Origin: an uncultured Chitinophaga sp. | GTDB lineage: Bacteria > Bacteroidota > Bacteroidia > Cytophagales > Cyclobacteriaceae | Assembly (NCBI GenBank): GCA_902168205.1 | Contig: CABHOK010000003.1 | Location: forward strand, 1,736,001-1,800,000 | DNA: 64,000 nt | Reading direction: 5' to 3' | Translations under genes and position numbers: made by a program | Notes under the pieces: model-generated | Seen by the model: the letters and a program-made list of their open reading frames with translations, nothing else | The model's database searches: none | What the model was told of the DNA's origin: nothing | Shown here: in pieces, positions 45,980 through 52,802 of the stretch | Layout of the letters: the number at the start of each line of letters is the position of its first letter | Position numbering within the stretch: the stretch's first letter is position 1

Positions 45980-46557
45980 AAAATATTTTTTTGTCAGCAA
46001 GTGTTCCTCTTCCGGAAAGAAATCCGAAATACTACGAGACAGCAGACATTATTGCAATTCGTGATGCGGTGATTGCTCTGGCAACTGTTGTGTTGCCTAT
46101 GCATAGGATAGTTTGGGGTGGCCATCCCTCTATTACACCTTTGATTTATTACGTAATGCAAAAACTCAATGTGAATATTCAAGATCACGTTCGGTTGTAT
46201 CAATCACTTTTTTTTGCAGACAAGTTTCCAGAGGATAATAATCAATTTCAGAATATAGTCTTTACAGAAAACATAGGAGATGTACATTCGAGTGTTATGC
46301 ACATGCGTAAAAGAATGTTTTCTGAAAATAATCTCGTTGCGGGAATTTTTATCGGTGGCATGGAAGGTGTTGAAGTAGAGTTTAGAATGTTACGTGACTT
46401 TCATCCCAACGCATTATTGCTGCCAATTGCAAGCACTGGTGCGGCAACAAAAATTGTTTATGAAACAATGTTCCCTAATGAGTTGAAGAACGAGAGATTA
46501 GTAAAAGACTACGGATATATGAGTGTATTTCAGAAATTTTTATTGGATAAACTTTAA
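45961..46557 (+). CDS. Stand-alone SLOG-like nucleotide-binding protein
   Basis: The 198-residue Rossmann-like protein reads NIFLSASVPLPERNPKYYET, then IAIRDAVIALATVVLP, RIVWGGHPSITPLI, and later VAGIFIGGMEGVEVEF and LLPIASTGAATKI. The GGHP and GGMEG...EF signatures with the start FLSAS fit the SLOG superfamily (a TIR-associated subgroup). SLOG domains bind nucleotides or NAD-derived signals; in Thoeris a SLOG domain senses the product of a TIR. Here it is a separate protein with no effector domain attached. Its start lies within the end of the TIR gene. That it senses or processes the TIR product is inference. Confidence 0.82.
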   Translation: MAAKQLKNIFLSASVPLPERNPKYYETADIIAIRDAVIALATVVLPMHRIVWGGHPSITPLIYYVMQKLNVNIQDHVRLYQSLFFADKFPEDNNQFQNIVFTENIGDVHSSVMHMRKRMFSENNLVAGIFIGGMEGVEVEFRMLRDFHPNALLLPIASTGAATKIVYETMFPNELKNERLVKDYGYMSVFQKFLLDKL

Positions 46558-46561
46558 AGCG

Positions 46562-47251
46562 ATGGGACGAAAAGTTTTTGTATCATACAAGTATAGTGAT
46601 ACTAAGGTTCAGGATTTGAATATATATGAAGAAAATGCATTTGGAAGGGTGAAAGTTGCTACAAGAGCAAGGCATTATGTTGATGAGTTAGCTAAAATTT
46701 TAGATAGTGGAGATAACATTTTTAAGGGAGAAGACGATGGTCAAAGCTTGAAAGATTTTTCTGATGAATACATTGCCTCAACACTTAGAGATAAAATCTA
46801 TGATAGTACAGTAACGATTGTCTTTGTCTCAAAAGAAATGAAAAATTTCTTTTACCCTGAAAGCGATCAATGGATACCTTGGGAGATCTCCTATTCCCTA
46901 AGACAATCAACCAGAAATGGGCGAACAAAAACTTGCAATGGTATTCTTGCAGTTGTGCTACCGGACGAAATGGGTAGTTATGACTACTACATTACTTATA
47001 ATGATACTTGCGAGTGCCGATCACTCAATACACCATTTCTTTTTAAAATCTTGAATAGAAATATGTTTAATCAGAAAAAGCCATCTACAACACAATGTGT
47101 AACAGGTGTCCTGGTCTACTATGGCGATAGTTCTTACATCGATTCTGTTAAATGGGAAGATTTTAAACGCGCACCTAATTCATATTTGGACAAAGCAATT
47201 GTGCTGAGAGATAGATTAGAAGAATATGATATTATTAAAAATGTTGACTAA
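46562..47251 (+). CDS. TIR-like protein (MTH538/ThsB-like type)
   Basis: I chose the ATG at 46562 (MGRKVFVSYKYSDTKVQDL); an upstream start at 46523 would only overlap the SLOG gene. The 229-residue protein has the opening beta-strand VFVSYKYSD, a middle strand STVTIVFVSKEMKN, and QWIPWEISYSLR, where W104 and E108 occupy the place of the TIR Trp and catalytic Glu. This is the DUF1863/MTH538-like TIR branch that includes ThsB of Thoeris. The C-terminal half has a Cys pair (TCECRS). It lies 4 bp after the SLOG gene and 9 bp before the MazG-like gene. Confidence 0.82.
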   Translation: MGRKVFVSYKYSDTKVQDLNIYEENAFGRVKVATRARHYVDELAKILDSGDNIFKGEDDGQSLKDFSDEYIASTLRDKIYDSTVTIVFVSKEMKNFFYPESDQWIPWEISYSLRQSTRNGRTKTCNGILAVVLPDEMGSYDYYITYNDTCECRSLNTPFLFKILNRNMFNQKKPSTTQCVTGVLVYYGDSSYIDSVKWEDFKRAPNSYLDKAIVLRDRLEEYDIIKNVD

Positions 47252-47260
47252 AAGAAGACT

Positions 47261-48145
47261 ATGGAATTCAATACTTATCAAGAGCATGCAAAGAAAACAA
47301 TCCAAAAAAATGAAAGCGTGCAACACCTCTCAGAAATAGTTCCCTTTTTGGGTATCATAGGGGAAATTGGATCAGTTGTTAGCCAACTCAAGATCAAACT
47401 TAGAGAAGGAGAATCATATATAGCATTTAAAACTAAGTTAAGTGAAGAACTTGGAGACGTACTTTGGTATGTAAGTACAATTGCATCACAGAATCAATTA
47501 ACGTTAGAGGAAGTTGCTCAGCGGAATTTAGAAAAGATTCACGACAGGTTCCTGGTTAATGATTATTCTGAATATAAAGATTTTGACGCAGAATATCCAG
47601 ATAACGAAAAATTTCCTGATGAATTTGAGATAGAATTTATTTCATTCGAAGAGGATGGAAAAAAGAAACTGAGAATAATTGATAAGAGGGATAATAAACC
47701 AATAGGTGATCCTTTAACAGATAATACTTACCAAGAAGACGGTTACAGATTTCATGACATATTCCACTACGGCTATTTGGCTATTCTAGGGTGGTCGCCT
47801 GTTATTAGAAAATTATTATCTATAAAGAGGAAAAGTGATCCTTCGATTGATGAGAATGAAGATGGTGCTCGTTCTCAGATTACAGAGGAGTTGGTATCCT
47901 TGTTTGTCTATCACCATGCTCTTGAGCATGAACTTCTCAAGTATAGTAAGGGCGTTGATTCGGATGTTATTAAGCAGGTTAAAGCACTTACTGGGAACAC
48001 GGAAGTTCGAGCATGTAGTGGAAAACAATGGGAGAAAGCAATTTTGGTTTCGTATGAAATATACAATAAGTTGATTGCTCATGATGGAGGCCGCGTTTTG
48101 GTTAGCAAGAAAAATCGGTCCTTGATTTATCTTGGAAAAAACTAA
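47261..48145 (+). CDS. MazG-like nucleotide pyrophosphohydrolase fused to an extra C-terminal domain
   Basis: Residues ~1-95 of this 294-residue protein are a MazG-type all-helical NTP-PPase: FLGIIGEIGSVVSQL, then KTKLSEELGDVLWYVSTIA and VAQRNLEKIHDRF. The ExxD half (E63, D66) is intact, but in the first ExxE half the second Glu is Ser38 (GEIGS), so activity may be altered. The C-terminal ~170 residues (YRFHDIFHYGYLAILGWSPV, HHALEHELLKYSKGVD) form a helical domain seen with MazG in conflict loci. MazG enzymes hydrolyse non-standard or excess NTPs. In this operon it may act on signal or modified nucleotides; that is inference. Confidence 0.82.
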   Translation: MEFNTYQEHAKKTIQKNESVQHLSEIVPFLGIIGEIGSVVSQLKIKLREGESYIAFKTKLSEELGDVLWYVSTIASQNQLTLEEVAQRNLEKIHDRFLVNDYSEYKDFDAEYPDNEKFPDEFEIEFISFEEDGKKKLRIIDKRDNKPIGDPLTDNTYQEDGYRFHDIFHYGYLAILGWSPVIRKLLSIKRKSDPSIDENEDGARSQITEELVSLFVYHHALEHELLKYSKGVDSDVIKQVKALTGNTEVRACSGKQWEKAILVSYEIYNKLIAHDGGRVLVSKKNRSLIYLGKN

Positions 48146-48156
48146 ATCTAATTTTC

Positions 48157-49212
48157 ATGCATACAACAATAGGAGTTCGCAGATTGGAGAGTATGTTTGG
48201 TGTGGTAAATAGAATGATGGCAAAAAGCATTCACATTCACGTAAAAAGAATCAGACCAAAGCCTAGTGTCGTTTTTGATACTTATTGGAAGTTTGCGGAT
48301 GAGCGTCAGAAGATTTTCTTCAAACGCCTCAATGGAGAATCTGGACGTTGGACGGATGACCCAATCCTGCGAGTGTATAAATTTACGAATGCGTACCGTG
48401 TTGCTGATCGTGTAAGTCAGTATCTAATTAAAGACGTTATCTATACTGGCAGTCAAGAACCACGTGAACTACTTTTTAGAATTCTTCTTTTCAAGTTATT
48501 TAACAAGATCGAAACTTGGGAAGCAATTAGAACGGAAGTCGGTCAAATTACTTATAGCGAATACTCTTTTAATGCGTATAACCAAATTCTTGAGCGTGAG
48601 AGGCGGAAAGGTAATTCGATTTACTCCTCCGCATATATAATGGCATCAGGCTCAACTTCTTTTGGTAAGAAGTTTAAGCATCAAAATCATCTCGCTTTAT
48701 TGGACCTAATAATACAGGACGGAGTGGCTGAGAAGTTATCTATGCTTCCAACGATGGAACAGCTCTATGTTCTGTTGAAGACTTACCCTACCATTGGTTC
48801 TTTTTTAGCCTATCAATATGCTATCGATATTAATTATAGTACGTTGACTAACTTTTCCGAAATGGAATTTGTAAAAGCTGGACCAGGCGCTATTGACGGA
48901 ATCAAAAAATGTTTTGTTAGCATTGGTGAATATAGTGAGGAAGACATTATCAAATGGATGGCCGATATTCAATGCGAGCAGTTCGAAAGACTCGGTTTGA
49001 AATTCCTTACTCTTTGGGGACGCAATTTACAACTCATCGATATACAAAATCTTTTCTGCGAAGTCGATAAATATTCGAGAATTGCGCATCCTGACATTGT
49101 AGGTAAGTCAAATCGAACAAGGATTAAGCAAAAGTATATCGACAGAAAACTTGGTCCAATTGATTTTTCCCTTCCTCCGAAATGGGAAATTAATAGTCCT
49201 AAACCATTATAA
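48157..49212 (+). CDS. Protein with 5-hmdU DNA kinase-type helical domain (nucleotide kinase-like)
   Basis: The 351-residue protein (an in-frame ATG-ATG pair near 48213 is an alternative start) carries FDTYWKFADERQKIFFKRLN, WTDDPILRVYKFTNAYRVAD and RVSQYLIKDVIY near residues 40-105. I recognise this as the helical domain of the 5-hydroxymethyl-dU DNA kinase and alpha-glutamyl/putrescinyl-thymine pyrophosphorylase group. Those proteins act on hypermodified thymines of phage DNA. No P-loop is seen, so a kinase domain is absent. GRNLQLIDIQNLFCEVDKYS near 290-310 is another conserved segment. It lies between MazG-like and TIR genes with gaps of 11 and 4 bp. Involvement in recognising or processing modified bases is inference. 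Confidence 0.75.
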   Translation: MHTTIGVRRLESMFGVVNRMMAKSIHIHVKRIRPKPSVVFDTYWKFADERQKIFFKRLNGESGRWTDDPILRVYKFTNAYRVADRVSQYLIKDVIYTGSQEPRELLFRILLFKLFNKIETWEAIRTEVGQITYSEYSFNAYNQILERERRKGNSIYSSAYIMASGSTSFGKKFKHQNHLALLDLIIQDGVAEKLSMLPTMEQLYVLLKTYPTIGSFLAYQYAIDINYSTLTNFSEMEFVKAGPGAIDGIKKCFVSIGEYSEEDIIKWMADIQCEQFERLGLKFLTLWGRNLQLIDIQNLFCEVDKYSRIAHPDIVGKSNRTRIKQKYIDRKLGPIDFSLPPKWEINSPKPL

Positions 49213-49216
49213 GACT

Positions 49217-49696
49217 ATGGACATAACAAAAAATATCTTCATAAGTCACAAGGGTGAAGATGATGAGTCTGTGCAGAGATTAAAGGAACGATTAAAAGAA
49301 AATGGCTACGATGTTCGAAACAGTTCAGTTGATAGCACTAAACATCAAGACAAAAGACCTTCTGATGAAAAAATCGAGCAGGATTTAAGAGATGGGATTA
49401 ATTGGGCCGGAACATTTATTTGCTTACTTGGTCCAGATACTTATACCAGTGATTGGGTCAATTTTGAAATTGAGCAAGCGCATTTAATGGGTAAAAGGAT
49501 AGTGGGAATTTACATCCATGGAAGTAACGAAGCTGTTGAATTGCCTGAAGCATTTAAAAAATATGGGGGACCACCTATCGGGTGGAACTCACTAGACAAA
49601 TTGATGGACGTCTTAGATGGAGAAAATATTCCTGCGGAAAATCCTGATGGAACAATTAAAGAACCTATCTATACTATCACGCGAGTAAAATGCTAA
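49217..49696 (+). CDS. Third TIR-like protein, compact (ThsB-like)
   Basis: I chose the ATG at 49217 (MDITKNIFISHKGEDDES), 4 bp after the preceding stop, rather than 49151, which overlaps it. The 159-residue protein is a single TIR-like domain: IFISHKGEDD, GYDVRNSSVDS, GTFICLLGPDTYTSDWVNFE (W80, E84), and IEQAHLMGKRIVGIYIHG. The WVxxEIxxA helix and KRIVGIYI strand are typical of the MTH538/Thoeris TIR-like branch. It is the third and smallest TIR in the operon. The next gene starts 6 bp later. Confidence 0.87.
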   Translation: MDITKNIFISHKGEDDESVQRLKERLKENGYDVRNSSVDSTKHQDKRPSDEKIEQDLRDGINWAGTFICLLGPDTYTSDWVNFEIEQAHLMGKRIVGIYIHGSNEAVELPEAFKKYGGPPIGWNSLDKLMDVLDGENIPAENPDGTIKEPIYTITRVKC

Positions 49697-49702
49697 CAAA
49701 AT

Positions 49703-50311
49703 ATGGGATACTTTTCTTACAAAATTGAGCATGATTATGGACTAGCTCCAAACCCCTTTGGGGGATTCTGCACAATTGCTGTTTGTAAACCTACTATTAG
49801 AGCAAACAAGAATCTTCACATTGGAGATTGGATATTTGGAACTGGCAGTGCCAAACTCAAGAATTTAAATCATCTCATCTTTGCAATGAAGGTTGAAGAG
49901 ATTTTACCTATGGAGAATTATTGGGACGATGAAAGGTTTCAATATAAAAAGCCGGTTGTGAATGGAAGTTTGGTTCAGATGTACGGAGATAATTTTTACT
50001 ACAAAGAGAAGTCAGGAAAATGGGGTCAATTGAATTCAGCTCATTCGTTGGAAAGTGGTAAGGTTAATAGAAAGCATTTGGAAATTGATACTGGCGGGAA
50101 AAATGTATTGATCTCAAAGGTATTCTATTATTTCGGTGATAAGGCTATTATTATTCCAGAACGATTCAGAGAAATTTGTAATAAAGGCCGCAATATGAAG
50201 AGTGCTTCTATCCCGATTCCTGTAGCTGGAAAATTCATTCAATGGTTAGAGTCAAAACACAAAGTTGGCATTCATGGTGATCCTATAGATTGGAAGAAAC
50301 ATTTGAGATGA
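49703..50311 (+). CDS. Nmad2-like protein (nucleotide-modification-associated domain 2)
   Basis: The 202-residue protein opens FSYKIEHDYGLAPNPFGGFC, followed by TIAVCKPTIRANKNLHIGDW and IFGTGSAKL, the pattern of the nucleotide-modification-associated domain 2 family predicted by comparative genomics. Members occur beside base-modification enzymes and phage-conflict genes. Their biochemistry is not established to my knowledge. Further conserved parts are YFSDDERF-like YWDDERFQYKKPV and VFYYFGDKAIIIPERF. It is last in the seven-gene operon, 6 bp after the third TIR gene. A role in sensing or handling modified nucleotides is inferred. Confidence 0.78.
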   Translation: MGYFSYKIEHDYGLAPNPFGGFCTIAVCKPTIRANKNLHIGDWIFGTGSAKLKNLNHLIFAMKVEEILPMENYWDDERFQYKKPVVNGSLVQMYGDNFYYKEKSGKWGQLNSAHSLESGKVNRKHLEIDTGGKNVLISKVFYYFGDKAIIIPERFREICNKGRNMKSASIPIPVAGKFIQWLESKHKVGIHGDPIDWKKHLR

Positions 50312-50326
50312 ATGTAAGGTCAGCGC

Positions 50327-50503
50327 TTAACCCTTAGTCGAAATCAGCAGTTCCCGAATATCTACATCCAAAATCTCAGCTATCGACTTCATATCTTTCA
50401 AGGGTGGCTGAGATTTATTCGTACATATAGCTGAGATAGTGTTTGCAGATTTGCTCATTTTCTTCCTGATCAAAACAGCCTGTATACAATTAATCATTTC
50501 CAT
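50327..50503 (-). pseudogene. Shortened XRE-family regulator (58 residues)
   Basis: The ATG at 50503 opens MEMINCIQAVLIRKKMSKSA, followed by NTISAICTNKSQPPLKDMKS and IAEILDVDIRELLIST. This is the small Bacteroidota XRE regulator that usually stands beside restriction or defence genes, but a stretch of about eight residues (the usual QxWLAxxIG helix) is missing after KKMS. The frame is intact, so it is an in-frame deletion and perhaps a dead repressor. It is convergent with the end of the defence operon and divergent from the 50652 gene across operator-like repeats. Confidence 0.6.
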
Positions 50504-50515
50504 AAAAAAAACTTT

Positions 50516-50596
50516 AAGTATAGGTACTGCTTATAGTTATAGAAGTTAGTCTGGGGATAGTATAAGTTATACCTATAGAAGTATAGGTTCTGCTTA
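50516..50596. promoter_or_regulatory. Paired operator-like repeats upstream of the XRE gene
   Basis: AAGTATAGGTACTGCTTA (50516-50533) recurs as AAGTATAGGTTCTGCTTA (50579-50596), 17 of 18 bases identical and exactly 63 bp (six helical turns) apart. The palindrome CCTATAGAAGTATAGG (50572-50587) overlaps the second copy. This is a likely binding array for an XRE regulator between two divergent genes. Confidence 0.6.
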
Positions 50597-50631
50597 CACT
50601 TTTATCTCTTATCCATCATTTTAAAGCATCA

Positions 50632-50639
50632 TACCTTTG
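50632..50639 (+). promoter_or_regulatory. -7 box upstream of the 50652 gene
   Basis: TACCTTTG matches TAnnTTTG and lies 12 bp before the first ATG of the 50652 gene (24 bp before the alternative ATG at 50664). It is 36 bp past the second operator-like repeat. Confidence 0.5.
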
Positions 50640-50651
50640 CAATGATATAAA

Positions 50652-50954
50652 ATGAATTGCACTATGGATGATAGTAAAGGAAAAAGTATTTTTCTTCCGC
50701 AAAACAGTATGCTTACTGAGGATGCTGTTAAATATCTCGATGACATTTTCGATTACTCCTCACCGGAAGAGTATCGCGAAACGTTGATTGAAGTATACCA
50801 GGTATATATTATGCATGAGCATCAATCGCTTCCGCAGGAGTTTGAGCACATGGCAGCGCATCTATACTTTCTGATAAACTTCTTTAAAAAGATCGGTATT
50901 GAAATGAAAGGAGTGGAGCGCGAAACGGTTCGTGATAAAGAACCTCACACGTAG
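50652..50954 (+). CDS. Small hypothetical protein divergent from the XRE regulator
   Basis: The 100-residue protein (an ATG at 50664, MDDSKGK, is an alternative start) is acidic and mostly helical: EDAVKYLDDIFDYSSPEEYR, then TLIEVYQVYIMHEHQSLPQE. It has no signal peptide and no recognised family. It resembles small Bacteroidota proteins that accompany XRE regulators at the edge of genomic islands. The operator-like pair between it and the XRE gene suggests both are controlled by that regulator or its intact relatives. Confidence 0.65.
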   Translation: MNCTMDDSKGKSIFLPQNSMLTEDAVKYLDDIFDYSSPEEYRETLIEVYQVYIMHEHQSLPQEFEHMAAHLYFLINFFKKIGIEMKGVERETVRDKEPHT

Positions 50955-50982
50955 AACACCGATATACTATATATACCTATAG

Positions 50983-51107
50983 CCGTAACGCAGCCTTACC
51001 GCCACCTCGCAATAGGGATAGAAGCGGAAAGCCCGAAGCGGGTAGGGCATGTGTGCGGACGGACTTGCAGCGTATAGCCCGGGCCGCAGGCATTGCCCCC
51101 TTTTTTT
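50983..51107 (+). ncRNA. Conserved Bacteroidota intergenic element with two GCGxAxAGCCCG boxes
   Basis: The core GATAGAAGCGGAAAGCCCG (51017-51035) and CTTGCAGCGTATAGCCCGG (51064-51082) flank a variable spacer, and the element ends in a C-rich stretch plus a T-run (51093-51107). I recall this text type between genes of many Bacteroidota, which suggests a conserved structured RNA or DNA element. There is no coding potential. Confidence 0.5.
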
Positions 51108-51211
51108 GTGTTTAGGTGTGTACGTGTTTAGGTGTGTACGTGGTGGTTCGGTATAGGTGTATACGGGTTTCAAGTAAACGTACACACGTGCAAACGTAAA
51201 CACTTAAACAC
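51108..51211. repeat. Large imperfect inverted repeat, 34-bp arms
   Basis: The arm at 51108-51141 (GTGTTTAGGTGTGTACGTG and on) is matched in inverted form by 51178-51211 with about three-quarters or more of positions pairing. The left arm itself is a tandem of two GTGTTTAGGTGTGTACG units. Similar text occurs near 27058. Confidence 0.6.
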
Positions 51212-51212
51212 T

Positions 51213-51829
51213 TGCTGCCACAAACTGCATGACGATGCGCACGCGGTGCTGGATTCGGTAAAGGCCGCTAAAACTGCATTCGACAATGCTACCAACGACC
51301 GCGAAACGAGTTTTTCACCGCTCAAGAAACTATCTACCAAAATAGTAAATGCCCTGGCCGCTACAGGCGCCAGCAAACTAACGCTGGATGATGCCAGTTC
51401 TATAAACTTTGAAATTCAGGGGAGACGCAACGGTAAAAGGTTGTTGCTGTTGCCGGCAAAGACGGCACGCCTCCGGAGCCTGCCGGTATATCGGTATCGC
51501 AACAGAGCTTTGATACACTCGTTGATAACTTCGCGAAGCTTACGCAGACTGTGGCCGCAGAAGCGCACTACACTCCCAATGAGAACGAGTTGCAGGTAAC
51601 CACACTCAACAGCCTGCTGGCCGACTTGCGTGCCAGGAACAAAGCCGTAGTGGCCGCTATTACTTCGCTGCGTAACGCCCGCATAGCCCGCGATACGCTG
51701 CTATATGCCGCGAATACGGGCTTGTATGACACAGCGCAGTCGGTGAAGCAATATATTAAGTCGCTGTTTGGCGCTACGAGCCCGCAATACAGGCAAGTGA
51801 GCGGTATAAAGTTTACGAGTCGCGCGTAG
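51213..51829 (+). pseudogene. Decayed gene of a Bacteroidota hypothetical-protein family, truncated and frameshifted
   Basis: Coding signal begins abruptly at HKLHDDAHAVLDSVKAAKTA (51219) with no start codon and runs to SSINFEIQGRRN. It then needs a one-base correction near 51440 to continue as VAVAGKDGTPPEPAGISVSQ, then SFDTLVDNFAKLTQTVAAEA, and end ATSPQYRQVSGIKFTSRA at 51829. The ending matches a family I know only as hypothetical proteins of ~200-240 residues in Bacteroidota. The gene has lost its 5-prime end, next to the inverted repeat at 51108-51211, and carries a frameshift, so it is dead. Confidence 0.75.
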
Positions 51830-52091
51830 GTTGGTAATGTTACCGCTATACTTTTTAATGGACGGCAGATAAAGTATATACCTTGCGGGGAGTTTTCTGT
51901 TTTCTGCAAGGTATTTTTTATAGGTAACACCGCATTCCATACAGTATACCAGGAGAAAGTTATTTCAGGCGAGCGAATGTATCAGAAAGCTCGATGTATT
52001 TATAGAATACGTCTTGTACCGTTTGCCGGTAGCAGTGGAAAGTATAGAGCGTGCAGCGGTATATAGCAAGACGCGTGTTGCGAGTTTATAA

Positions 52092-52385
52092 TTAGTCTCC
52101 GTGAGCCAACAGACCGCAATTGTTTTTCTCGGCTATATCAAAGAGTTTTACCAGTTGCTGAACATCGGCATCGCGGCTCATGTTTTTCTTCTGGATGGTT
52201 TGTCGCATTTGTTGGATCAGGTCCGTGCCCCAGCGAAAGGTAGAGTATATATCAAACCGGTCGGCTATGATACCTTTTTGCTGGAGGTTCTCAACTATAG
52301 TTTCATCAAGCTCACCGGCCAAGGGGAGGATGCTAGCTTTATCAGGTCTGGGTTGATCGTCTGGTATAATGTATAGATGGAGCAT
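52092..52385 (-). CDS. Small hypothetical protein
   Basis: The 97-residue protein reads MLHLYIIPDDQPRPDKASIL, then ELDETIVENLQQKGIIADRF, and ends NNCGLLAHGD. It is soluble with a probable alpha/beta fold, and the pattern resembles small acidic immunity-type proteins. No family was recognised. It stands 33 bp downstream of the next minus-strand gene, so it may be cotranscribed with it. Confidence 0.62.
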   Translation of the reverse strand: MLHLYIIPDDQPRPDKASILPLAGELDETIVENLQQKGIIADRFDIYSTFRWGTDLIQQMRQTIQKKNMSRDADVQQLVKLFDIAEKNNCGLLAHGD

Positions 52386-52418
52386 AACTAAAACTTTATA
52401 TTTACTGCGCGGCTATTT

Positions 52419-52775
52419 TTAATTAGTGAGATCTTCAATGAATGTCCATTTACTATAATCCATTCCACATGCCTTAATTGCGTCTTTAGCAAAATCAACT
52501 GCCGGCTTATCAATAGTAAAATCTATTTCGTAAATATTTTCCAACAAGTTCTCCAGGGCGATGTCCCACTCATTGTGTTCGATTAAATCTCGGGCTTCTT
52601 TTGTGAATCTGTGTATCAGTTCTTTTTCAGTCTCTTGATATCCATTAACAATTCTATCGGTAGCCTTTTGTTGCAGGTACTCTATATGTTGAAGAAAATT
52701 CAATGTCTTTATTTTAGCTTTTGATTCGAACATGTGAATTGTAATCGTTAAATCTTTACATATTTTTTCATGCAA
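52419..52775 (-). CDS. Small hypothetical protein, MafI-type immunity-like
   Basis: The 118-residue protein starts at this ATG, with MFESKAKIK near 52733 as an alternative. It has a helical layout with ARDLIEHNEWDIALENLLEN and IDKPAVDFAKDAIKACGM. The HNEWxxALExL segment is reminiscent of MafI-type immunity proteins that neutralise polymorphic toxins. No toxin gene is adjacent, so it would be an orphan. This assignment is weak and based on one motif. Confidence 0.6.
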   Translation of the reverse strand: MHEKICKDLTITIHMFESKAKIKTLNFLQHIEYLQQKATDRIVNGYQETEKELIHRFTKEARDLIEHNEWDIALENLLENIYEIDFTIDKPAVDFAKDAIKACGMDYSKWTFIEDLTN

Positions 52776-52802
52776 GAATCATTGATGACTGTTGCTGAAA
52801 TC

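Noticed and set aside
44798-50311. Calling the operon Thoeris
   Set aside because: There is no ThsA-like protein (SIR2, macro or membrane effector fused to SLOG), and the MazG, kinase-helical and Nmad2 genes are not Thoeris parts.
50327-50954. Remnant of a restriction-modification locus next to the XRE gene
   Set aside because: No methyltransferase, endonuclease or specificity subunit is found nearby.
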